Assembly (NCBI GenBank): GCA_002418285.1
Contig: DIDT01000007.1
Location: 3,218-67,217, forward strand
Length of the DNA: 64,000 bases
DNA from: Phycisphaerales bacterium UBA5793
Lineage (GTDB): Bacteria > Planctomycetota > Phycisphaerae > Phycisphaerales > UBA5793
Direction: 5' to 3'
Part shown: piece by piece, positions 39,397-48,114 of the stretch
How the letters are laid out: every line of letters starts with the position of its first letter
Numbering within the stretch: position 1 is the stretch's first letter
Notes under the pieces: model-generated
The model's database searches: none
What the model saw: the letters and a program-made list of their open reading frames with translations, nothing else
What the model was told of the DNA's origin: nothing
Made by a program: the position numbers and the translations under genes

Positions 39397-40050
39397 GTGG
39401 ACCGGCGGACGTTCATCAAAGACTCGGTCATTACGGGCGCAGCGCTCGCGGGCGCTGCGGCTTCGGCCGGGTTCTTTGAACGCGCGAGGCCGACGACCGA
39501 AGCCGTCGCGGGCACGGTGCGCGATGTTCCGCTGCGTCCTCCGGGGGCGCTGGTTGAGGAGGCGTATGTCCAGCGGTGCACGCGCTGTATGCGGTGCATC
39601 GATGCCTGCCCCAACCAGGCGCTGTTGCCGCTTGATGCCACCTTCGGCAAGCAGCTCGAAGGTACGCCGGCCATGAAGCCGCGAAGGCAGGCCTGCATGC
39701 TCTGTGCCAAGATCGATGGCGACTTCCTGAAGTGCGGCGAGGCGTGTCCCACCGGGGCGATTGTGAAGATCCGCAAGGACGAAGCGACGGTCCTGTCGGA
39801 AGTGCGCATCGGTATCGCCAGGATCGATCACGAGTTGTGTTACTCGTATAACAACTGGAGTTGCGGCGCCTGTATCCGCGCGTGCCCGTTCGAAGGCAAG
39901 GCGATGACGGCGGGCATGTGGGAGCGGCCCGAAGTGCACGAGGAGTTCTGCATCGGATGCGGCTTGTGCGAGCGAGCGTGCATTCGCTATCCGCAGGCGA
40001 TTCGCGTCGTGGCGGGCAAGGTGTCGGCCGAGATCGGGGGCCGGGAATGA
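39397..40050 (+). CDS. NapG-like periplasmic ferredoxin, four [4Fe-4S] clusters
   Basis: The 217-residue protein starts at GTG after GAGAGGG. The N-terminus (MDRRTFIKDSVITGAALAG) is a twin-arginine signal or anchor. Four cysteine clusters follow: CTRCMRCIDACP, CMLCAKIDGDFLKCGEACP, a third with CYSYNNWSCGACIRACP, and CIGCGLCERACIRYP. This is the NapG/MauM layout. NapG passes electrons with NapH from quinol to periplasmic nitrate reductase. It overlaps the next gene by 4 bp, so the two are translationally coupled. Confidence 0.88.
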   Translation: MDRRTFIKDSVITGAALAGAAASAGFFERARPTTEAVAGTVRDVPLRPPGALVEEAYVQRCTRCMRCIDACPNQALLPLDATFGKQLEGTPAMKPRRQACMLCAKIDGDFLKCGEACPTGAIVKIRKDEATVLSEVRIGIARIDHELCYSYNNWSCGACIRACPFEGKAMTAGMWERPEVHEEFCIGCGLCERACIRYPQAIRVVAGKVSAEIGGRE

Positions 40051-40787
40051 AGCCGATCAACCGCCGCGAAATGCTCAGGCAATCGGTCCACGCCGTCGGC
40101 ACGGTTGGCGTAATGGGAGCGGGTCTGGCTGCGTTCTATGGCCTGTCCAGATCTTCCGGCACGCACTATCCCGTCAATGGCGGAAAGTACCACGAGGGTT
40201 TGCTGCGACTGATTCGTCCGCCGGGCGCGCTGGAGCACGACGATCGCTTCCTGGCGTCGTGCATCCGCTGCTATCGATGTCAGGACGCGTGTGAACCGGG
40301 GGCAATTCAGTTCTTTGGCGAACGCACCGATGGGCAGTATCACTCGCCGTACGTTGATCCATCTGTGAAGGGCTGCACGTTGTGCATGCTGTGCACACAG
40401 GCCTGTCCAACTGATGCGCTTACTCCCATGGAGGTCGAGGAGAAGCGCGAGGTTGCGATGGGTGGGGTCGAGCTGCGAGAGGACATGTGTCTGTCCTACA
40501 AGGCGCAGCGCATCCGCGATGAGCAGGCGATGATGATGGAACTGGGCGAGTCGCCGACGGAATCGACGCAGATGGTCGAGCGGCGCGGGCCTTGTGGGGA
40601 ATGTTACATGTTCTGCCCGCTGCGCGAGCGGGCCATTACGCTTGAGCCCGGAGGGTTTCTCGCCCCCATTGTGCACAAGGAGCACTGCGTTGGTTGCGGG
40701 ATGTGCGAGGAGATCTGCCGGGTGATGGTGCGCGGCGAACCGGCGATCCGCATCGTCGCAACGAGGGGCATGGTGAGTCGATCATGA
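40047..40787 (+). CDS. second NapG-like ferredoxin
   Basis: The 246-residue protein has a twin-arginine-type start (NRREMLRQSVHAVG) and four cysteine clusters: CIRCYRCQDACEPG, CTLCMLCTQACP, a split third cluster with CLSYK...CGECYMFCP, and CVGCGMCEEIC. The third carries an insert of about 40 residues (EQAMMMELGESPTESTQ region) not present in the neighbour. It is a diverged paralogue of the preceding protein. ATGA overlaps link it to the genes before and after. Having several NapG paralogues in one operon is unusual. Confidence 0.85.
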   Translation: MKPINRREMLRQSVHAVGTVGVMGAGLAAFYGLSRSSGTHYPVNGGKYHEGLLRLIRPPGALEHDDRFLASCIRCYRCQDACEPGAIQFFGERTDGQYHSPYVDPSVKGCTLCMLCTQACPTDALTPMEVEEKREVAMGGVELREDMCLSYKAQRIRDEQAMMMELGESPTESTQMVERRGPCGECYMFCPLRERAITLEPGGFLAPIVHKEHCVGCGMCEEICRVMVRGEPAIRIVATRGMVSRS

Positions 40788-42400
40788 CACGCAACCAGAA
40801 GAAGCACGTTTTGATTCAGGTGCTGAGACACTGCTGCCAGCTGCTCGTGCTTGCGGTCATGGTCGGCACGGTCTATCTGAGCCTCTACGCCCACTACCAC
40901 GCGGCCCGGGCTTTGGAAGACGAACAGTTCACGCGCGGATTCCAGGGGAAGGTGCTCCTGGCGATCGATGACGTCATCGCGCCGATGGATAATCCACAGC
41001 CGCTGCTCGATTCGTTCAAGGGAACGCTGTGGTCCCTGCGCTTTGCGGGCTTCGACCTGACCGATCCGCTGGCCGCGGCGGAGGTGATCGCCGGCTCGAA
41101 GACGTTCTATGCACCGCTGCTCATTTCCATCGTGTTGCCGGTGCTGTTGGCGCTGGTGCTCGGCCGAGTGTACTGCAGTTGGATGTGTCCGGCGGGATTG
41201 CTCTTTGAACTTTCGGACAAGATCCGCAGGGTGCTTCCGTTCGCGGAAATCAAGCCGGGTCAGGTGAAGTTCTCGCATGGGAACAAGTACGTTTTTCTCG
41301 CCACGGGCCTTGCGTTCACGGCCGTGGTCGGGTTGCCTGTTCTTGGTCACATTTACCCGCCGGCGGTGATGAGCCGACTGGCGCATGGACTCATCTATGG
41401 AACCGCTATCGCCGGGACGATCACGATCTTGGTCGTCATGATGGCGTTCGAGATTGCCGTGTCGCCACGCTGGTGGTGCCGCACGATGTGTCCGGGCGGG
41501 GCGCTTTTTGGTCTGCTCGGGTGGATCAGACCAGTGCGCATCCGCCTGGACGCCAAGCGGTGTACGGGCTGTCGCGACTGTGAAGTCGTCTGTCCAATGG
41601 GGCTCGATCCGGTCAAGCAGTCCTACGGCATCGAATGCGACAACTGCGCGCTGTGCCTGAAATCCTGTGGTGAGGATGCACTGATTTACGCCATCGGCCT
41701 GCCGGGGCGCAAGCGGGCGTACATCAGGCAACGGCCGGCGCCCCGAGTCAGCCTGCTGCACAAGGTTGGGGATTCAATCCGGAAGCGCCGCCGTCCGATC
41801 GCCTCGATTACGGCGGTGATCGTGCTGCTGGCGGCAAACGCCACCGCGTATGCCCACCACATCCTCGGATTGCCGCATTACTCCTACAAGGAGAACTACC
41901 CGCAGGTGCCCACGCTTGAGTATCCAGCGAGCACCGGGCCGTATGACATCGTCATGACGAGTTATCCCGGCGTGCCCACGCCCGGCGAGGCCGCCAACGT
42001 GGCGTTCTACATCCGTAATCGCGAGACCGATGTGCCCTTTGGCAGCCCCGTGACAGTACGGGTACTGCAGACCGCCACGTTCGGGCGCAACAAGACGATT
42101 CTGCATGAAACGCGCATCGAGCCGCTCGACAAAACCCACAAACTCTCAGTGACGTTTCCGGAAGATGGCGAGTTCATTGTGGAGTTGACGGTGGATGTCG
42201 AAGGCCAGCCGGAGGTGATCCCGTTCCTCATGGTTGCGGGCCAGCCGACGGCCACGACCTCGATCCTCGCCGCGATCGGCGGGGGCCTGGTGGTGTTCAT
42301 CATCACGATCCGCGCCATCAAAATCAAGGCGAGACGGCGGCGTCTGATTGGCCAATCTGCGAACGAGCAGCTTGCCGGGAGAGCGCCGGTGACTGCGTGA
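40784..42400 (+). CDS. NapH-like membrane ferredoxin with C-terminal periplasmic domain
   Basis: The 538-residue protein has about five membrane helices in its first 350 residues, with the two NapH/NosR-type CxxxCP motifs (YCSWMCPAG and WCRTMCPGG) and two ferredoxin clusters (CTGCRDCEVVCP and CDNCALCLKSC). After another helix near 350 comes a ~150-residue beta-rich periplasmic domain (DIVMTSYPGVPTPGEAANVAF..., YtkA/FixG-C-like) and a final helix (TSILAAIGGGLVVFIITI). NapH proteins oxidise quinol and pass electrons to NapG. The extra C-terminal domain is not part of standard NapH. It is translationally coupled to the NapG-like gene (4-bp overlap). Confidence 0.85.
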   Translation: MTRNQKKHVLIQVLRHCCQLLVLAVMVGTVYLSLYAHYHAARALEDEQFTRGFQGKVLLAIDDVIAPMDNPQPLLDSFKGTLWSLRFAGFDLTDPLAAAEVIAGSKTFYAPLLISIVLPVLLALVLGRVYCSWMCPAGLLFELSDKIRRVLPFAEIKPGQVKFSHGNKYVFLATGLAFTAVVGLPVLGHIYPPAVMSRLAHGLIYGTAIAGTITILVVMMAFEIAVSPRWWCRTMCPGGALFGLLGWIRPVRIRLDAKRCTGCRDCEVVCPMGLDPVKQSYGIECDNCALCLKSCGEDALIYAIGLPGRKRAYIRQRPAPRVSLLHKVGDSIRKRRRPIASITAVIVLLAANATAYAHHILGLPHYSYKENYPQVPTLEYPASTGPYDIVMTSYPGVPTPGEAANVAFYIRNRETDVPFGSPVTVRVLQTATFGRNKTILHETRIEPLDKTHKLSVTFPEDGEFIVELTVDVEGQPEVIPFLMVAGQPTATTSILAAIGGGLVVFIITIRAIKIKARRRRLIGQSANEQLAGRAPVTA

Positions 42401-42411
42401 GGAGCTGAATC

Positions 42412-44583
42412 GTGCGAGGTCGTTTTGCCATCTTTGCTCCGTACTTCCTGCTGGTGTTGCTGGCGGGTTTGATCTTGTGGCTCAATCTGGGTCGTGGAGG
42501 GGCTGAGTCCGCCGCATCAATGGGACCGTTGCGCGATCCGGTGTGCAACATGGATGTCAACGCGTCGTGGGGGATTGAGGCCACGCTCGGATCGGAGACG
42601 TACTACTTCTGCACCGAGCATTGCCGCGATCGATTCTTGGAAAATCCGCAGCACTACCTCAGCGACACCTGTCTCGTCTGTGACGCGGTGATCGCTCGCG
42701 AATCGGCGCTGCCCGCGACCTACCTTGACAAGACGTACTACTTGTGCAGCGAGGAGCATCGGCAGACGTTCAAGGATGATCCTGCCGCGTACTTCATGCA
42801 TCACATGTGGGGCATTCCCGACTGGCTGTACTATGTGTCGATCGGAGTGGTGCTGCTGCTTTCGTTCCTCGTGTTTGAACGGGCCGGATCCACCGGCACG
42901 CAGGGCGGCGACGAGCATGGGTCCTCTTCCATCGGATTGTGGATTCGACGGCAGGCACAACGGGCGCTGACGCCGCTGGCGGCGCTGCGAACCTCTTCGC
43001 CCGGCGGCGACTCGGGGCAGTCGTCCGACGGGCAATGCGAAACTGCCGCAGGTGGAGCCATCGCGCTGCCGGTACTTAGCCCAGTCTCACGTCTGATGCA
43101 ATCGGTGGGCCGCGCCGGGAACGGCGGGGGCGGACGCGAGCGAACGAAGACCGGCGGGCCAGATCGCATTGATCTGCTTCGAATCGGACTGGTGCGCCGA
43201 CTCGCCATGTCGCGTCTGTTTCGGTTTGTCCTTCAGGCACTGATGGCACTGATCTTCGTGGTGATCATCGCGGCCGGGTTGTTTGGCAATCAGAATCCAT
43301 CACTCAACATTGCGCCACTGCTGACCTGGACGATCTGGTGGTGCGGGCTGGTGATTCTCATCATCTTCGCCGGCAAGGCGTGGTGTTACATGTGTCCGTG
43401 GGATGCGATCGCCGGGTGGACCGAGCGACTGCGATTCTGGAAGAAGTCAGAGGAGGGTCTCGGGCTCGATCTGAAGTGGCCGAGGGTGCTGCGGAACATC
43501 TGGCTGGCCACGTTCCTTTTTGTGGGGCTGACGTGGATCGAACTCGGATTCGGCGTGACGATGCGGCCGGAGGTCACGGCGTGGATCGCCATCGGCATGC
43601 TGCTCATGGCGATCGTCAGCGCGTTCCTGTTCGATCGCAAATCGTTCTGCCGCTACGGCTGCCTGGTGGGGCGCGTCAGCGGGCTCTACGCCTTGTTTGC
43701 CGGCGCCGAAGTTCGCGCCCGCGACGCGGATGTCTGCCGCACCTGCAGGACCAAGGAGTGCATCAAGGGCAGTGCAACGGCGTACGGCTGTCCGACGTTC
43801 GAGTATCCCGGCACCATGCAGCTTAACACCTACTGCATTCAGTGCTGCGAGTGCATCCAGGCCTGCCCGCATGAGAACATGACGATCAACATGCGGCCAT
43901 GGGGTGCGGACCTGGCGGCAAAGGGCAAGCCGCGATCTGATGAGGCGTATCTTGCACTGCTCATGCTCGCGATCAGCGGGTTTCACGGCCTGACGATGAC
44001 CCCGGTCTGGCGGCAACTCACCGATGCCATCGGTTCAGCGATGCCCGTTGGCCAGATGGCGGCGTTCTCATTTGGAATGCTCGGGCTCATGACGGCGCCG
44101 ATTGCGGTGTACGCCCTGCTCATTTGGATTAGCCACCGGCTTTCGAGCAGGCCGACGATGGGCGAAGCCAGTTTGCGCGTCACTTACCGCGACTATTTCA
44201 TCCGCTACTCGTACTGCGTGCTGCCCATCGCGCTGTTCTACCACCTGGCGCACAATCTCGAACACCTGATGATGGATGGGCCGAAGGTCATCGCGATGGC
44301 GAGCGATCCGTTCGGCTGGAACTGGAACCTGTTCGGCACGGCACACTGGTCGGTGCCGCCGATGATCTCGCTGGATGTACTCTGGATTCTTCAGGTGCTG
44401 CTCGTGGGCATCGGCCACGTCTACAGCCTCTGGGCAGCGAGCCGGATTACGGGCAATCTCTTTGAAGATCGCAAAGCGGCGAGGCGGGGCCAGTGGCCCA
44501 TTCTGCTGGGCATGATCGCATTCAGCATCTTCAGCCTGTGGCTGCTGAAGCAGCCGATGGAGATGCGCACTTCGGCGATGTAA
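42412..44583 (+). CDS. NosR/NapH-like membrane ferredoxin with two YHS domains
   Basis: The 723-residue protein starts at GTG with GGAG upstream. After an N-terminal helix come two YHS-type domains: 40-83 (DPVCNMDVN...YYFCTEHCRDRF) and 85-128 (DTCLVCDAVI...YYLCSEEHRQTF). A helix and a linker of about 80 residues rich in Gly/Ser lead to the polyferredoxin membrane part with AWCYMCPWDA, SFCRYGCLVG, CRTCRTKECIKG and CIQCCECIQACP. Five further helices follow. YHS domains are thought to bind metal ions such as copper. The combination resembles NosR-type regulators/electron donors, but the FMN-binding domain of NosR is missing. It probably donates electrons to, or helps mature, the cluster's metalloproteins. 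Confidence 0.8.
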   Translation: MRGRFAIFAPYFLLVLLAGLILWLNLGRGGAESAASMGPLRDPVCNMDVNASWGIEATLGSETYYFCTEHCRDRFLENPQHYLSDTCLVCDAVIARESALPATYLDKTYYLCSEEHRQTFKDDPAAYFMHHMWGIPDWLYYVSIGVVLLLSFLVFERAGSTGTQGGDEHGSSSIGLWIRRQAQRALTPLAALRTSSPGGDSGQSSDGQCETAAGGAIALPVLSPVSRLMQSVGRAGNGGGGRERTKTGGPDRIDLLRIGLVRRLAMSRLFRFVLQALMALIFVVIIAAGLFGNQNPSLNIAPLLTWTIWWCGLVILIIFAGKAWCYMCPWDAIAGWTERLRFWKKSEEGLGLDLKWPRVLRNIWLATFLFVGLTWIELGFGVTMRPEVTAWIAIGMLLMAIVSAFLFDRKSFCRYGCLVGRVSGLYALFAGAEVRARDADVCRTCRTKECIKGSATAYGCPTFEYPGTMQLNTYCIQCCECIQACPHENMTINMRPWGADLAAKGKPRSDEAYLALLMLAISGFHGLTMTPVWRQLTDAIGSAMPVGQMAAFSFGMLGLMTAPIAVYALLIWISHRLSSRPTMGEASLRVTYRDYFIRYSYCVLPIALFYHLAHNLEHLMMDGPKVIAMASDPFGWNWNLFGTAHWSVPPMISLDVLWILQVLLVGIGHVYSLWAASRITGNLFEDRKAARRGQWPILLGMIAFSIFSLWLLKQPMEMRTSAM

Positions 44584-44599
44584 GGAACGCGGATCGACT

Positions 44600-45205
44600 G
44601 TGGAATACACGCGACGCAACTTCCTGAGCGGATTCGCCAGACGCCTGATGGGCGAGCTGGCGCAAGGGGCGCAGGCTTCGCTGGATGCCATCCATCGCGA
44701 TCTCGATCGTTCGGTGGAAGAGAAGCCGCTCGAGTGGCTGCGCCCGCCCGGGGCGCTGCCGGAGGTTGAATTCCTCGCGACCTGTGAGCGCTGCAGCAAG
44801 TGTCTGATGGCTTGCCCGCATGACTCGATTCGAAGGCTGGGTTTTGAATTCCGCGAATCGGAAGGAACGCCGGCGATCATCCCCTCCGAAACGCCATGCT
44901 ATCTGTGCAAGGACCTGCCGTGCGTAGCTGCCTGTCCGTCAGGCGCACTCAATCTGGTGGATCGAGCGCAGGCGCAGATGGCGCTGGCGAGGATCGACTA
45001 CAAGAAGTGCTATGCTGCCAATGGTCAGCCCTGCGATTACTGTGCCGCCCGCTGCCCGCTCGGCGCGGAGGCGATCGAGATGGACGCGTCCTCGACGCCT
45101 GTGATCAGGTCGCCGGGCTGCACAGGCTGCGGCGTGTGCGCGTACCTGTGTCCCGCGGATGCCATCGGGCTCTACGATGCGGGCCTTCCAACCGCTTCCT
45201 TGTAA
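44600..45205 (+). CDS. third NapG-like ferredoxin
   Basis: The 201-residue protein starts at GTG 44600 (MEYTRRNFLSGFARRLMGE, a twin-arginine-like but charged N-terminus, possibly cytoplasmic like NapF). Four clusters follow: CERCSKCLMACP, CYLCKDLPCVAACP, CYAANGQPCDYCAARCP and CTGCGVCAYLCP. It is last in the respiratory operon. Its 3' end overlaps the convergent molybdenum hydroxylase gene by 34 bp, so no terminator separates them. Confidence 0.85.
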   Translation: MEYTRRNFLSGFARRLMGELAQGAQASLDAIHRDLDRSVEEKPLEWLRPPGALPEVEFLATCERCSKCLMACPHDSIRRLGFEFRESEGTPAIIPSETPCYLCKDLPCVAACPSGALNLVDRAQAQMALARIDYKKCYAANGQPCDYCAARCPLGAEAIEMDASSTPVIRSPGCTGCGVCAYLCPADAIGLYDAGLPTASL

Positions 45206-48114
45206 GCGGGCGGTGATTGCTGGGGCGCCTCTCTTGCCTTCAACGCGGCGAGAATCTTCTCAGGAGTGATCGGAAGATCCTTGATCCACACCCCTGTCGC
45301 GTTCTTGATCGCATGCGCCACCGCGCCCATGACGGGGAGCGTGGCGCCTTCACCGATCTCTTTCGCGCCATACGGGCCGCGAGGCTCGTACGAATCGACA
45401 ATGCCGCTGAAGATTTCGGGGGCATCCTTGATCGTCATGATGAGGTAGCCGTGCAGATTGGGATTGAGCAGGTGGCCCGTGGCGTCGAACTGCACGTCCT
45501 CCATGATGGCTTCACCGGCTCCCATGACGATGGCGCCTTCGACCTGGCCGTGCACCTGCTGCGGATTGATCGCCGTGCCGCAGTCGTGGTAATCAGTGAA
45601 TCGATCGACGTGCACTTTGCCAGTTTCGAGATCGACGCTGACCTCGCAGCAACAGGTGCCGAAGGAATACGCGGGGCTGGTGCCGACCGTCGCGCCCTTG
45701 TAGTCGCCGCCGAGGCCGTCCGGCGGTTTGTAGCACCCGGTACCGACGAGCGGGCCGTGTTCGTTGAAGAACTGCCGGGCTACCTCGGCCCAGTCAACGG
45801 TGTTTGTCGTATCGTTCGCCGAATACATCATGCCGTCGCGAGCTCGCACTTCGTCGGGCGCGCAACCGAGCAGATCGGCGGCGAATGGGCGCAATCGATC
45901 GAGCACGCTCTCGCCCGCTGCGGCCACGGCGTTGCCGGCCATGAGCGTGACGCGCGAGGAGTAGGAGCCGAGGTCGAGCGGACTGATGTCGCTGTCTTCA
46001 CTGCGCATGCGCATGCGAGTGTGGGGGATACCCATGGCCTCGGCAGCAATCTGGACGAGAATGGTGTCGCTGCCCTGGCCGATCTCGGCGGCGCCGATCA
46101 TGAGAAATGCCGCCATGCCGTCTTCGCTCACGCGAATGACCGCATTGGCGTGAGGGAAGATCGATTTCTTCTGGAACTTCTCCGGTCCCTTCTCGTGCTG
46201 GGCCTGCACCTGGCCGCGATAAATGCAGTAGCCGGCGCCGGAGACGAAGCCGCCGCTGGCGACGCCGATGCCACGTCCGCGCGGCAGTTTGCCGTATTTC
46301 GCGTTCCAATGCGAGTCGCGTTCGACGCCGTCGATCGTGGCCAGGAACTCGCACGAACCGATTTCGAGACCGTTGACCGTGGTTGTGTTCGGCGTCATCG
46401 CATTGCGACGACGGATTTCGATGGGATCGATGTTGAGATCTTCGGCGACCATGTTGAGCAGGCACTCGAAGGCGAATCGCGGTTGGGGCACGCCGTGTCC
46501 GCGCATGGCGCCGCACGCCGGTTTGTTGGTCATGACGCGGAGGCCGTCGTAGCGGTAGTTTGGAATCTTATAGAGGGTGGGGATCATGCTGCCCGCGTAA
46601 TAGGCAGTCGCCACACCGAAGCTCGAGTACGCACCGCCGTCAAGATGGATCTCGCTCTTGAACGCCGTGATGCGTCCCTCGGCATCGACACCGAGTTTGA
46701 AGCGCATGTGCTGCTTGTGGCGGCCGCGGTAGTAGTGGAAGGTATCCGAACGTGAGAAGACGATCTTCACGGGTCGGCCGGTCATGCGGCTAAGTACGGC
46801 TGAGCAAACCTCGAGCGGATTGGTGGCCGCCTTGACGCCAAAGCCTCCTCCAACGCAGGGGCGGATCACGCGAATCTGGCCGAGCGGCATGTGGAAGACG
46901 TGGGCGAGCATGTACTGGACGTAGTGCGGCGCCTGAGTGGAGCTGTAGAGGACGAGTCGGCCGTCATGCTCCCAGTACGCGATGGCCGCCTGTGGCTCCA
47001 TGGGGCACTGGTAGACAAAGTTGCCGGTGAAGACCTCTTCACGCACGTGGTGCGACGTTGCGAACGCGGCTTCGACGTCGCCGAAGTTGTGCGCGACGTG
47101 CGTATTGATGTTGCGCTCGTAGCGGTCGTGGACGAGTGGTGCGCCGGGCTTGACCGCCTCGAGGGCGTCAAAGACGGCCGGCAGTTCTTCATACTCAACG
47201 TCAATGAGAGTCAGCGCCTTCTGTGCCGTGGCTTCGTCCACAGCTGCCACGGCGGCCACGGGATCACCGACGTGACGGACTTTGGCGCGTGCCAGCACTT
47301 CTTCGTCATAGCGGGCCGGAGAGACGCCGTAGGTATTCTGCGGCACGTCCGCGCCGGTGATGACCGCGAGCACGCCCGGCAGCGATCTTGCCCGACTCGT
47401 GTCGATGCGCTTGATCAGTCCATGCGCAATCGGCGACATGAGGATGCTGCCGTAAACCATGTTGGGCAAGGCGATGTCGGCGGTGTAAGTGGCGCGGCCT
47501 GTGACCTTGTCGGCAGCATCGATCCTCGCGACGGGCTGGCCGACGTTGGTGCATGAAGACAAATCCCTGCCGTTTGCCCTTGCCTGAGCGCGCAGGTGGC
47601 CGTTGGTTGTGGCGTCGCTGTGGGCATCGTGTTTGTCGCGATGACAATCGTCGCACTTGCCGGTGCACTGCTCGACGGCCCGGAGGATCGCGGCGTAGCC
47701 CGTGCAGCGACAGAGGTTGCCGGAGAGCGCGTGTTTGATCTCTTCGGCACTCGGTTGCCCGTTGGCCTCGAGCAGGGCCGTGGAGGAGAGAATCATTCCC
47801 GACGTGCAGAAGCCGCACTGCACTGCGCCTTGATCGATGAAGGCTCGTTGAAGCGGTGTCAGTTGGCCGCCGGCGGCAAGTCCTTCGATGGTCGTGATGC
47901 GCCGGCCTTCGAGCGTTGAAGCGAGTTGCAGGCAGGCGTTCATCGGCGTCCCGTCGATGAGGACGGTGCAGGCGCCGCAGTCTCCGCCGTCGCAGCCCTT
48001 CTTCGTGCCGGTCAATCGCAGTTTGTCGCGGAGCACGTCGAGCAGCGTCTCGCCGGATTGGATGGCGACCGCATGAGATTCGCCGTTGATGATGAGCGTG
48101 CGAAGTTCAGTCAT
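45172..48114 (-). CDS. fused 2Fe-2S/molybdenum hydroxylase, 4-hydroxybenzoyl-CoA reductase-like
   Basis: The 980-residue xanthine-oxidase-family protein fuses the small iron-sulfur subunit to the large molybdenum subunit. The N-terminus has a plant-type 2Fe-2S site (Cys41, 46, 49, 61) and a second site (Cys100, 103, 135, 137). A linker with Cys150, 154 and 157 leads to the Mo domain (from ~195), with PCVGGGFGVKAATNP, KPACGAMRGHGVPQPRFAFE and catalytic Glu919 in GPYGAKEIGEG. The Mo part resembles HcrA of 4-hydroxybenzoyl-CoA reductase, which removes the ring hydroxyl to give benzoyl-CoA; the adjoining benzoyl-CoA genes support that. Another aromatic or purine substrate is possible. It overlaps the FAD gene by 8 bp. 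Confidence 0.8.
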   Translation of the reverse strand: MTELRTLIINGESHAVAIQSGETLLDVLRDKLRLTGTKKGCDGGDCGACTVLIDGTPMNACLQLASTLEGRRITTIEGLAAGGQLTPLQRAFIDQGAVQCGFCTSGMILSSTALLEANGQPSAEEIKHALSGNLCRCTGYAAILRAVEQCTGKCDDCHRDKHDAHSDATTNGHLRAQARANGRDLSSCTNVGQPVARIDAADKVTGRATYTADIALPNMVYGSILMSPIAHGLIKRIDTSRARSLPGVLAVITGADVPQNTYGVSPARYDEEVLARAKVRHVGDPVAAVAAVDEATAQKALTLIDVEYEELPAVFDALEAVKPGAPLVHDRYERNINTHVAHNFGDVEAAFATSHHVREEVFTGNFVYQCPMEPQAAIAYWEHDGRLVLYSSTQAPHYVQYMLAHVFHMPLGQIRVIRPCVGGGFGVKAATNPLEVCSAVLSRMTGRPVKIVFSRSDTFHYYRGRHKQHMRFKLGVDAEGRITAFKSEIHLDGGAYSSFGVATAYYAGSMIPTLYKIPNYRYDGLRVMTNKPACGAMRGHGVPQPRFAFECLLNMVAEDLNIDPIEIRRRNAMTPNTTTVNGLEIGSCEFLATIDGVERDSHWNAKYGKLPRGRGIGVASGGFVSGAGYCIYRGQVQAQHEKGPEKFQKKSIFPHANAVIRVSEDGMAAFLMIGAAEIGQGSDTILVQIAAEAMGIPHTRMRMRSEDSDISPLDLGSYSSRVTLMAGNAVAAAGESVLDRLRPFAADLLGCAPDEVRARDGMMYSANDTTNTVDWAEVARQFFNEHGPLVGTGCYKPPDGLGGDYKGATVGTSPAYSFGTCCCEVSVDLETGKVHVDRFTDYHDCGTAINPQQVHGQVEGAIVMGAGEAIMEDVQFDATGHLLNPNLHGYLIMTIKDAPEIFSGIVDSYEPRGPYGAKEIGEGATLPVMGAVAHAIKNATGVWIKDLPITPEKILAALKAREAPQQSPPAYKEAVGRPAS

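Noticed and set aside
45217..46755. Plus-strand frame opposite the molybdenum hydroxylase
   Set aside because: Antisense to a gene with catalytic and cofactor motifs throughout; no ribosome binding site or domain.
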